NCBI GenBank assembly: GCA_001899065.1
Contig: MKUZ01000018.1
Coordinates: forward strand, 37,142 to 101,141
DNA from: Devosia sp. 66-22
Lineage (GTDB): Bacteria; Pseudomonadota; Alphaproteobacteria; Rhizobiales; Devosiaceae
Direction of reading: 5' to 3'
DNA: 64,000 bases
Shown: in pieces, positions 33,587 through 39,463 of the stretch
Layout of the letters: every line of letters starts with the position of its first letter
Position numbering within the stretch: position 1 is the stretch's first letter
Notes under the pieces: generated by a model
What the model was told of the DNA's origin: nothing
The model's database searches: none
Seen by the model: only the letters and a program-made list of their open reading frames with translations
Translations under genes and position numbers: made by a program

Positions 33587-33655
33587 CTGTCCCTCCTGAT
33601 GGCCCTTTGGTCATCCTAGCGGAATCCCCCTTCACCAACAACCGGATGAAACAGC

Positions 33656-34228
33656 ATGCCCGTCATCAACGACGCGGCGCTCGACCTCATTTGTGAGTTC
33701 GAGGGCTTCGTCAACCACTGGTATCCCGACCCGGCCCACGGCTGGAAGGTGCCGACCTGCTGCTACGGCCATACCGATGCAGCGGGGGAACCCAAGTACG
33801 CCGCGACCAAGGCCAAGACGTTCACCAAGGCTGAGGGCAGGGCCATTCTCGAGCGCGATCTGGCCGCCACAGCTGCCAAGGTGCGCCAGTCGGTCAAGGT
33901 CGAACTCAACCCCAACCAGTTCGGTGCGCTTGTCTCCCTCGCCTTCAACATCGGCCACGGCGCGTTCGGGCGCTCGACGCTGGTCAAGAAGCTGAACAAG
34001 GGCGACTACGAGGGCGCAGCCAATGAATTTGGCCGTTGGGTGAATGCTGGCGGCAAGAAGCTCAACGGCCTGGTGCGCAGACGGGCAGCGGAGGCCACGC
34101 TGTTCCGTTCCGGCGTCTTTGTGACCGAACCCAGCCCGGGCACCGAAACGCCGCCTACGGGCCTCGCTGCGGCTCTGGCGGCGATCATCAAATTCATCAT
34201 CGACTTCATCAGGAGCTTCCGCAAATGA
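33656..34228 (+). CDS. GH24 phage-type lysozyme with C-terminal membrane helix
   Basis: A 190-residue muramidase. LICEFEGFVNHWYPDP includes the general-acid Glu16 (in FEG) and Asp25, followed by TCCYGHTD, which corresponds to the T-x-G-Y-G-H-T motif of lambdoid and T4-type endolysins. LNPNQFGALVSLAFNIGHGAF and RRRAAEATLFRSG complete the domain. Residues 164-187 (ALAAIIKFIIDFIRSF) form an amphipathic or membrane helix not typical of soluble endolysins, so the enzyme may be membrane-tethered. It cuts peptidoglycan and is expected to be released by one of the small membrane proteins downstream. Its stop overlaps the next start. Confidence 0.88.
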   Translation: MPVINDAALDLICEFEGFVNHWYPDPAHGWKVPTCCYGHTDAAGEPKYAATKAKTFTKAEGRAILERDLAATAAKVRQSVKVELNPNQFGALVSLAFNIGHGAFGRSTLVKKLNKGDYEGAANEFGRWVNAGGKKLNGLVRRRAAEATLFRSGVFVTEPSPGTETPPTGLAAALAAIIKFIIDFIRSFRK

Positions 34229-34434
34229 AGTGGCTCAACTCCCTGTGGTTGCAGATCGTCCGACTGAGGACGTGGCTCGTGAACGGCGCGGGCGTGTTCA
34301 TCGTCACGGTACTGCCGCTGCTTGGCGCGCCTGAGATCATGGCGGTGATCCCGCCCGGCTACCAGAAGTACGTCATTGCGGCGGCGTTCGTTCTCAACAT
34401 CGTCATGCGCCCGCGCCCGGCGGCGGTGAAATGA
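34225..34434 (+). CDS. Small holin-like membrane protein
   Basis: A 69-residue protein starting in the lysozyme stop (ATGA). One clear hydrophobic segment (GAGVFIVTVLPLLGAPEIMAVI) and a second one (YVIAAAFVLNIVMRPRP) make a short hairpin with a basic C-terminus, similar in plan to phage holins. Co-translation with the lysozyme supports a lysis role. The end YQKYVIAAAFVLNIVMRPRPAAVK recurs in degenerate form at 35660-35750, showing a paralogous cassette. Confidence 0.7.
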   Translation: MKWLNSLWLQIVRLRTWLVNGAGVFIVTVLPLLGAPEIMAVIPPGYQKYVIAAAFVLNIVMRPRPAAVK

Positions 34435-34754
34435 GCTGCCCGCTGCTCGACTTCGGCTGCCACGTCGGCGGCTTCCTTGCCCCCGTGCAGGCGTTCTGGG
34501 CAACGTGGTGGTGGCTTGGCCTGTTCGACCTCGGGCTGATCCTTGGGGCTTTCATGGGGCCTCGCATCGTCATTGCCCTCAACACGATCGGCTTCGGCTG
34601 GTGGCTGTACGACCGCTTCAAGCCCATTCCCGAGCCCATAGAGACGGACCTGTCTCCCCGCGACCGTGAGCCTGCACCGAAGAGGCCCAAGCCCATCCTC
34701 GCAGACACCAGCATATTCGAGGACTTCATGACGAGGCTTAGGAAGAAGAAGTAG
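34431..34754 (+). CDS. Small membrane protein, copy A of a duplicated family
   Basis: A 107-residue protein opening MSCPLLDFGCHVGGFLAPV, with two hydrophobic helices (FWATWWWLGLFDLGLILGAF and IVIALNTIGFGWWLY) and a polar, charged C-terminus. It overlaps the holin-like gene by four bases. It is clearly related to the 35750-36058 product (same MSC..D.GC.V.G...P..AFW..W.W pattern and helical layout). It may be a spanin, anti-holin or unknown lysis/superinfection-exclusion protein; no family is recognised. Confidence 0.7.
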   Translation: MSCPLLDFGCHVGGFLAPVQAFWATWWWLGLFDLGLILGAFMGPRIVIALNTIGFGWWLYDRFKPIPEPIETDLSPRDREPAPKRPKPILADTSIFEDFMTRLRKKK

Positions 34755-34770
34755 CTGGCTGGCCGGTACG

Positions 34771-35067
34771 CTACTCCGGCAACCAGATGAACTCTCTAGC
34801 CGCGAGTGATGCGGTTATGTTCATTCCAGGTAATGACTTCGGTCCCCGCAAATTGTTGCATTTGTCGTGCTCTGCCTGAAGGTTCCACGGCTCCGACGGG
34901 CCTCCCATCCAACGCGGGATCACGTGCCCTATCGTGGATGTTTCCTGCGTAATCGGACGAAAGCAGACTGCGCAAAGTCCAGCCTGACGCCGTACCAGCC
35001 GTGTACGCAGTTCGCGTTTCCGGTCTGCGATGGTGCGCCTGTGCTTGTAGTTAAGTTGGTGAGCCAA
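34771..35067 (-). CDS. HNH endonuclease
   Basis: A 98-residue single-domain nuclease. A CAVC zinc knuckle (one half), GHVIPRWMGGPSEPWNLQAEHDKCNN with the H-N-H core, and a basic N-terminus (KHRRTIADRKRELRTRL) fit small phage HNH enzymes that cut DNA at packaging or replication. The start is a TTG at 35067; its first base pairs with the first base of the ATG of the divergent 35067 gene. It is the only minus-strand gene in the right half of the island. Confidence 0.78.
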   Translation of the reverse strand: MAHQLNYKHRRTIADRKRELRTRLVRRQAGLCAVCFRPITQETSTIGHVIPRWMGGPSEPWNLQAEHDKCNNLRGPKSLPGMNITASLAAREFIWLPE

Positions 35068-35300
35068 TGGCTGACATAATCCCCATCGCAGACCATTTGC
35101 CCGAGGTGAACGCCGAGCTTGTCGAGTCCTTGCGCGTCATGCTCGCAGAAGCGCAGGCCGGACGGCTGACGGGCCTTGCTGCGGTGTACACCACCGACGA
35201 AGGCGACGTAGCCAACGTCTATCACGTCGATAACGTGTTGGACCTCGTTGGAATGACAGCGCTGCTCCACAAGGACGCGCTCGATCTACTGAGTGAATGA
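35067..35300 (+). CDS. Small hypothetical phage-type protein
   Basis: A 77-residue protein (MADIIPIADHLPEVNAELVESLRVMLAEAQAG...) with an N-terminal helix followed by beta-strands (GLAAVYTTDEGDVANVYHV) and a C-terminal helix. No membrane segment is present. It diverges from the HNH gene with overlapping start codons. Short proteins of this kind are common in phage accessory regions; the function is unknown. Confidence 0.6.
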   Translation: MADIIPIADHLPEVNAELVESLRVMLAEAQAGRLTGLAAVYTTDEGDVANVYHVDNVLDLVGMTALLHKDALDLLSE

Positions 35301-35490
35301 GGACTTCCGCCTTGGTTCACAGTGTCAATCCTCAGAACCGCAATAGGCTCCCGCCGGGAACCTCATGGGCCAGGCCCGTCTAAAACACTATCGGACTCGC
35401 ATTCCACTATCAAGCGTCACTGAGCGGCCCGAGACTTCGCTGGCACGAAGCCCCGAGCCTTCCGCAACCCTGCGATAACAGGAGCACGGC
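35301..35490. other. Short non-coding stretch in the island
   Basis: This gap of about 190 bases has no convincing coding frame. I see no strong terminator or promoter in it; AGGAG near its right end serves the tiny frame at 35491. Confidence 0.5.
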
Positions 35491-35535
35491 ATGCCAACGA
35501 TCCCCTCCAATGGTGGACAAGACGCTAATGAGTGA
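35491..35535 (+). CDS. Tiny frame (14 residues) before the fusion remnant
   Basis: MPTIPSNGGQDANE follows a good AGGAG site nine bases upstream and stops in a tATGagTGA overlap with the next start. It may be a leader peptide that couples translation or the front end of a gene lost by deletion. Too short for any family call. Confidence 0.35.
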   Translation: MPTIPSNGGQDANE

Positions 35536-35753
35536 CGCTTTTTCCAGTGAGCAGTTGGCGCAATTGCGCGCCGTGTTCCGCGAAGAGCTGGCAGACGCCG
35601 GCCTGCGCATCGACGGCGCCGATCATGTGGACGAAGCGCGGCGAGACTTCATGTTCCTGCCAGAAGTGGCTCGCGCTCGCGCTGCTGATCGTCAACATCT
35701 GGATGCGTCCGCGCCCGGCCGTTCGTGCCGCTGATCCGGAGGCGCGGAAATGA
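35528..35753 (+). pseudogene. DUF6127-like front end fused out of frame to a holin-like tail
   Basis: From ATG 35528 the frame reads MSDAFSSEQLAQLRAVFREELADAG and then DGADHVDEARRDFMFL, the characteristic opening of DUF6127 phage proteins. At about 35657-35665 (CCAGAAGT) homology jumps to QKWLALALLIVNIWMRPRPAV in a different frame, which matches the C-terminus of the 34225-34434 holin-like protein. The 8-base CCAGAAGT also occurs at that point of the intact copy (in TACCAGAAGTACG), so a deletion through short homology is likely. The first frame ends at 35734 and the second at 35753. Neither parent protein is complete. Confidence 0.7.
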
Positions 35754-36058
35754 GCTGCGGCATAGACCTCGGCTGCTACGTCGCCGGCTGGTTCTCGCCC
35801 CTCGTCGCCTTCTGGCAGGCATGGGACTGGCTGTGCTGGTTCGTCGCCGGCCTCATCATCGGCGGCGTCCTCGGCTGGCGCGTCGTGCTGGCCGTCCTGA
35901 CGCTGGGCATCGGCTACTTCCTCTATGACCGGACGCGCCAGCATGCCGAGCCGGACTTCGAGACGGGCGAGGGCAATATGCACGATCTGCATAATACCCC
36001 CGCCCCGAAGCCGAAGAAGCGCCGGACCCTGCAAGACATTTTCGGCGGAGGCCGCTGA
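35750..36058 (+). CDS. Small membrane protein, copy B of a duplicated family
   Basis: A 102-residue homologue of the 34431-34754 product: MSCGIDLGCYVAGWFSPLVAFWQAWDWLCWF, then a second helix (GWRVVLAVLTLGIGYFLYD) and a Lys/Pro-rich polar tail. The start overlaps the end of the fusion remnant exactly as copy A overlaps its holin-like neighbour. The cassette organisation is therefore conserved while the sequences have diverged, suggesting two phage sources or an old duplication. Confidence 0.7.
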   Translation: MSCGIDLGCYVAGWFSPLVAFWQAWDWLCWFVAGLIIGGVLGWRVVLAVLTLGIGYFLYDRTRQHAEPDFETGEGNMHDLHNTPAPKPKKRRTLQDIFGGGR

Positions 36059-36088
36059 CCGCCAATGGCACACTTTGGAGATACTCGA

Positions 36089-36415
36089 ATGGACTGGCAA
36101 ATCTGGGCGGCGAAGTATTTCGGGTCCGCCTTTGGGGTCTTGCTCTCGATGCTGTTCGTGGCCCCGGCCACCAGCCGGAACGCCCTCTACCGCATCCTCT
36201 TCGCGCCAATCGCGGGTGTGATCTTCTCGCCCGCGATCCAGAACCTCCTCTGGTTTCTCCATGGGCCCGGTCTCGAGCACCATATGGCGGCCGCCTGCGC
36301 GGCCGGCTTCACCTGCTGGTTCGTGCTCGAATATGTCGCCCGCCTGATGAGCTCGAGGGAGTGGCTGCAAAAGCTGCTGGACGAAATCCTCCGGCTGCGC
36401 GGCGACAAGAAATAG
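36089..36415 (+). CDS. Small four-helix membrane protein (DUF6107-like)
   Basis: A 108-residue protein with about three hydrophobic segments (FGSAFGVLLSMLFVAP, ALYRILFAPIAGVIFSPAI, MAAACAAGFTCWFVLEYVA) and a basic C-terminus. It resembles small membrane proteins of alphaproteobacterial phage and GTA-like regions grouped as DUF6107; that assignment is from memory. ATG 36089 is chosen because GGAGAT lies seven bases upstream. It may be a further holin or regulator of lysis. Confidence 0.62.
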   Translation: MDWQIWAAKYFGSAFGVLLSMLFVAPATSRNALYRILFAPIAGVIFSPAIQNLLWFLHGPGLEHHMAAACAAGFTCWFVLEYVARLMSSREWLQKLLDEILRLRGDKK

Positions 36416-36498
36416 GGCGTGCGCAGTGCAGGCTGGCCGGCCTGCGGGGCGGTTCCGCGGGTCTTGCTTCACGTGGAACAAAATGAGAACATCGGGCC

Positions 36499-36732
36499 AT
36501 GCCCAAGCTCTCCATCTCCATACACGCCTCTGGCCCGTCTGACTTCGAAACAACCGACGAAGCCACGGTAGAGGCTGTTGCGGAGCTGATCGGGGGCCGT
36601 CACGCCTCGCAGCTCGTCGGTGCTCACGAGATGGCCGACATCCTGCGCAGGGTAGGGCGAAAGCACTGGGCATCCGCACTGGCAGGGATGGAAGAGTCGC
36701 ACATGGTGACGGTGCAACTCCACGTCGCATAG
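36499..36732 (+). CDS. Small hypothetical protein
   Basis: A 77-residue soluble protein (MPKLSISIHASGPSDFETTDEATVEAVAELIGG...). Strand-helix-helix composition and no membrane segment. Its stop is directly followed by the ATG of the next gene, so the two are probably co-translated. No family is recognised. Confidence 0.5.
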   Translation: MPKLSISIHASGPSDFETTDEATVEAVAELIGGRHASQLVGAHEMADILRRVGRKHWASALAGMEESHMVTVQLHVA

Positions 36733-37026
36733 ATGCTCGGCCCTGCCAGCGGTCTCTCGTCGCGCACCCCGACGCCTTGGACTGTACCGTACAGCCAGTG
36801 GATGTTTCACGGCTGGACGATGATCGCCCAATGTCCATGCGAGCACCAGGCGGGGGTGCACATGGGTGCTGTCATTCGGGCATTCGGAGATCAACGTACC
36901 TTCGCGACTTCGAGCCGGCTGGCGATGGCGTGCAAGTGCATCCGATGTGGGCGGCGCAGCCCTCGGATCGTGGTCGTGGACAAGAGCGGTCGCATCATCG
37001 CGAGTTCGGATCGGCCGGAGCGTTGA
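36733..37026 (+). CDS. Small zinc-ribbon-like protein
   Basis: A 97-residue protein whose second half has paired cysteines, CPCEHQAGVHMGAVIRAFG and MACKCIRCGRR, that could bind one zinc ion. The same layout (Cys pair, short helix, C-x-x-C-G) occurs in small uncharacterised Hyphomicrobiales and phage proteins. The N-terminal ~25 residues look unstructured, so the true start could be an ATG near 36802 or 36820. It is the last gene before the tRNA. Confidence 0.5.
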   Translation: MLGPASGLSSRTPTPWTVPYSQWMFHGWTMIAQCPCEHQAGVHMGAVIRAFGDQRTFATSSRLAMACKCIRCGRRSPRIVVVDKSGRIIASSDRPER

Positions 37027-37086
37027 GCTTAGGTCCGAAGAACCAGCGAGAACGCCGCAAATCGTCTTCTAAGTCATTGAAATTGT

Positions 37087-37132
37087 TGGTGGGCCCACCA
37101 GGACTCGAACCTGGAACCAGACCGTTATGAGC
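37087..37132 (-). repeat. Right attachment-site repeat within the tRNA gene
   Basis: Identical over 46 bases to 31997-32042. Integration at this site keeps the tRNA intact because the island brought a matching 3' end. Confidence 0.88.
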
Positions 37133-37162
37133 GGTCGGCTCTAACCATTGAGCTATGGGCCC
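37087..37162 (-). tRNA. tRNA with CAU anticodon, probably tRNA-Ile2 (lysidine-modified)
   Basis: The minus strand folds into a perfect cloverleaf: acceptor GGGCCCA/TGGGCCC, D arm, anticodon stem GACCG/CGGTC with loop CTCATAA, T arm CCAGG/CCTGG, and an encoded CCA. The anticodon CAU could be Met or Ile2. The C4-G69 and C5-G68 pairs and the short D loop match tRNA-Ile2 recognised by TilS rather than elongator Met, and the initiator features are absent. Its 3' 46 bases form the right attachment repeat of the island. Confidence 0.9.
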
Positions 37163-37220
37163 CGCGCCGCTTTTCGTCTATTCGCTGCGATACGACAAGA
37201 TCGTTCGTCTCGATGTGGCC

Positions 37221-37632
37221 ATGACCCGGAATAGCCCGCTCTTCGAAAGCCCGGCCAGGCTGATCGCCATCGGCTGCGTGCTGCTGCTCACGGCGGCGGC
37301 GATCCCTGCAATCGTGCAGCGCCAGGCGCTGCTCGCCGAGCTGGAACAAGAAAGCGCCGCACTCCATCGTCTCGCCTCGCAGCGGGCCGACCAGCATGAC
37401 GCGCACCGCCCTCTCGGCTATCGCCGTGGCGGCGCAAGGCGCGCGCAGCGATCTGTTCCTCGAGGTGGCGGCGACCATCTCGCGGTTCTATCCGCGCGTC
37501 GATCGGCGCCAAGCTCGGCACGACCTCGCAGGCGGAGATGACGCGCCTGTGGCTCGAAGGGCGCGAGCTTCCGTAGAACTACGGAAATCCGGGCAAGGCC
37601 TACGAATACAGGCCGGGGGCGGTGCGGCCTAG
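37221..37632 (+). pseudogene. Remnant of a membrane-anchored sensor (histidine-kinase-like N-terminus)
   Basis: The first frame reads MTRNSPLFESPARLIAIGCV plus a membrane helix and LLAELEQESAALHRLASQRADQHDA. Around 37395 the homology-like reading moves to a second frame (ALSAIAVAAQGARSDLFLEVAATISRFYPRV), then near 37505 to a third (IGAKLGTTSQAEMTRLWLEG), which ends at a TAG. The first two segments resemble the TM plus extracytoplasmic sensor start of a histidine kinase; the kinase domain is absent. At least two frameshifts and a large deletion make this a decayed gene next to the tRNA insertion site. The identity of the third segment is not known. Confidence 0.5.
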
Positions 37633-37664
37633 CTTCCTGTCATCAACAGGAAAGGAACCCCTCG

Positions 37665-38150
37665 ATGATCCGCACCCTCGTTCTCGCAACCGCGCTCCTC
37701 GCCCCCGTGGCGGCCACCGCTCAGGAGCTGCCGACGGCTCCCTATCTGCCGCTCGGCCTCGCGATCCAGGCGGCGAGCACCGCGCTTGAGGCCTGCGCTG
37801 CCGAGGGGCACAATGTCAGCGTCGCCATCGTGGCGCGCGACGGTGCGACCAAGGTGCTGCTCAAGGCCGACAATGCCGGCCCGCACACCGGCGACAGCGC
37901 GCAGGGCAAGGCCTTCACCTCCGCCGCCATAGGCCGCGATACGGCCGGCCTCGCCGAATTCATCGCGTCCAAGCCGGCCAATGAGGGTCTGCGCGACATG
38001 GATGAGCGCATGGTCATCCAGGCTGGCGGCCTGCCGATCCGGATCGGCGACGCCCTCGTGGGCGGCATCGGAGTGGGTGGCGCGCCGTCGGGCGATGTCG
38101 ACACCAATTGCGCCATCGCTGGTCTCAAGGCCATCGGCGCCGCGGTCTAA
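37665..38150 (+). CDS. GlcG/HbpS-family (heme-binding-like) periplasmic protein
   Basis: A 161-residue exported protein with a signal peptide ending ATA before QELPTAPYL. The mature domain is a GlcG/HbpS fold: ACAAEGHNVSVAIVARDGATKVLLKADNAG, HTGDSAQGKAFTSAAIGR and GGLPIRIGDALVGGIGVGGAPSG. The family binds heme or cobalamin-like ligands in some members, but most are uncharacterised. A good AGGAAAGGA site lies upstream. A 14-bp hairpin terminator follows. Confidence 0.85.
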   Translation: MIRTLVLATALLAPVAATAQELPTAPYLPLGLAIQAASTALEACAAEGHNVSVAIVARDGATKVLLKADNAGPHTGDSAQGKAFTSAAIGRDTAGLAEFIASKPANEGLRDMDERMVIQAGGLPIRIGDALVGGIGVGGAPSGDVDTNCAIAGLKAIGAAV

Positions 38151-38167
38151 GATCGCCGCCGCAAAGC

Positions 38168-38199
38168 AGAACAGCCCGCCAGCAGTGGCGGGCTGTTCT
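38168..38199. terminator. Bidirectional hairpin terminator
   Basis: AGAACAGCCCGCCA pairs perfectly over 14 bases with TGGCGGGCTGTTCT around a four-base loop. It lies between the convergent GlcG-like and 38217 genes, 18 bases from each. The U-run is weak on both sides but the stem is very stable. Confidence 0.75.
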
Positions 38200-38216
38200 C
38201 ATCTGTGGTCGGCCGT

Positions 38217-38513
38217 TCAGCCGTTGCGTGCCGCTTCCTCAACCTGGGCGAGTTCGGACTCCGCCTTGAGGGCACGGTCGCGCCACTCCTCGATGGTCAG
38301 GCCGTCCAGCCGGGAAGGGGAGGCGGGTGCTGCTTCCTCGGGTTCGGGCGCGAGGTTCAGGATGCGTGCGTGCAATGCCCGCAGATAGGCGTCGTCCTCC
38401 GGCTCGAGCTTGCCGGCCCGGAAGTCTTCGAGCATGCGGTTGAGCTCGCGGGTCGTCTCATCATTCATGTCGCCCCGGGCGAGGAGTTCGGCGATCAGTT
38501 GATCGGGCTGCAT
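38217..38513 (-). CDS. Hypothetical acidic helical protein
   Basis: A 98-residue protein with a high share of Glu, Leu and Ala and no signal peptide. It has two helical parts (MNDETTRELNRMLEDFRAG and LTIEEWRDRALKAESELAQVEEA) joined by a Pro/Ala linker; the latter may be a coiled coil. No known domain is seen. It is the downstream gene to the 3-methyladenine glycosylase on the same strand, 55 bases apart. Confidence 0.6.
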   Translation of the reverse strand: MQPDQLIAELLARGDMNDETTRELNRMLEDFRAGKLEPEDDAYLRALHARILNLAPEPEEAAPASPSRLDGLTIEEWRDRALKAESELAQVEEAARNG

Positions 38514-38568
38514 GGCGGTCCTTCAGCTGGTTTTGTGCGGCGGACCATAGTCGAGCGGCGCGGCGCCG

Positions 38569-39123
38569 TCACGCCTTGGGGAAGGGCTTGCTCAGATAGC
38601 GCGACCCTTTGACGCCGAAGCGCCAGGGCACGTCTGCCGCCTTGGTGATGCCGATCCGGGGACCGACAGCCCACTCCAGCGGCCCGCCTGGCAGGACGAC
38701 CCTGAACGGCCGGGCGCTCAGCATGCGGCCGTCGAGGTCGCCGGTCACCGCCAGCGCCTCGCACAGCTTGCCCGGACCGGAGCAGAGCGTCCTGACATCG
38801 TCGAGGCCCCGCCGCTCGCGCATCGTGGCGATGCCGTCGGTCGGCTCGAGCGCGCGGATCAGGACGGCGCTCGCGCCACGACAGACGAAATTGATGCACC
38901 AATGGATGCCATATGAGCGGTAGACGTAGACCCGCCCGGGGCCAGCAAACATGGCGCGGTTGCGCGGCGTCGGACCGCGGAACGAATGCGAGGCGGGATC
39001 TTCGGGGTGATAGGCTTCGGTCTCGACAATGAGGCCGCCGACACCGCCGACAAGGAGTTTCGTGCCGAGCAGGTCGGGGGCGACCGCCGCTGCATCGCGG
39101 TCGAGGAAGTCGATAAGCGTCAT
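38569..39123 (-). CDS. 3-methyladenine DNA glycosylase (AAG/MPG family)
   Basis: A 184-residue base-excision repair enzyme of the mammalian-type AAG family. LIVETEAYHPEDPASHSFRGPTPRN carries the active-site Glu and the conserved acidic/aromatic nucleotide-flip region; YVYRSYGIHWCINF has the intercalating Tyr; VLIRALEP and LCSGPGKLCEAL are standard. It removes alkylated and deaminated purines from DNA. The length is normal for bacterial members. It stands alone between a hypothetical gene and a small conserved protein. Confidence 0.93.
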   Translation of the reverse strand: MTLIDFLDRDAAAVAPDLLGTKLLVGGVGGLIVETEAYHPEDPASHSFRGPTPRNRAMFAGPGRVYVYRSYGIHWCINFVCRGASAVLIRALEPTDGIATMRERRGLDDVRTLCSGPGKLCEALAVTGDLDGRMLSARPFRVVLPGGPLEWAVGPRIGITKAADVPWRFGVKGSRYLSKPFPKA

Positions 39124-39159
39124 GCGGCCAGTCTGGCCGCGCCGGCGGTGCGCCGCAAG

Positions 39160-39378
39160 CTAGGCGCTCTTTTTGACCCGCTCCATCACCACATTGCTGA
39201 TGATGCTGCCCATCTCGGCGGTCTGGTTGGAGAGGAGATTCGAGACCGTGGTGGTCAGGCTCGACGTGTTGCTGATAAACGCCTGGTGCGTCGCCCGCTG
39301 CTTGGCGCGCTTGGCCGCCTGCTCGGCATAGAGCGACGGCTTGGGCAGCCAGTTCATCGAGCGCTTCTGAATCCGCAT
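39160..39378 (-). CDS. Small conserved-looking hypothetical protein
   Basis: A 72-residue protein (MRIQKRSMNWLPKPSLYAEQ...) with a basic N-terminus and a C-terminal amphipathic stretch TVSNLLSNQTAEMGSIISNVV. Short proteins of this type occur across Hyphomicrobiales. There is no signal peptide; the ribosome-binding site is weak, so an in-frame start upstream is possible. The function is unknown. Confidence 0.55.
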   Translation of the reverse strand: MRIQKRSMNWLPKPSLYAEQAAKRAKQRATHQAFISNTSSLTTTVSNLLSNQTAEMGSIISNVVMERVKKSA

Positions 39379-39463
39379 GCAGCAAGGCTGCGACCGTTTC
39401 GTTAACGAAGCCTTACCGAGCGCTGGTTGATCGGGCGTCGTCCGCCGTGCCAGAAGACGGCGC

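Noticed and set aside
36777..37130. Open frame ending in LVGPPGLEPGTRPL
   Set aside because: This is the well-known spurious translation of a tRNA gene on the opposite strand; the real features are the zinc-ribbon-like frame at 36733 and the tRNA at 37087.
31997..37162. Complete prophage
   Set aside because: No terminase, portal, capsid, tail or replication genes fit into the 5.1 kb; only a lysis-like module and cargo are present.
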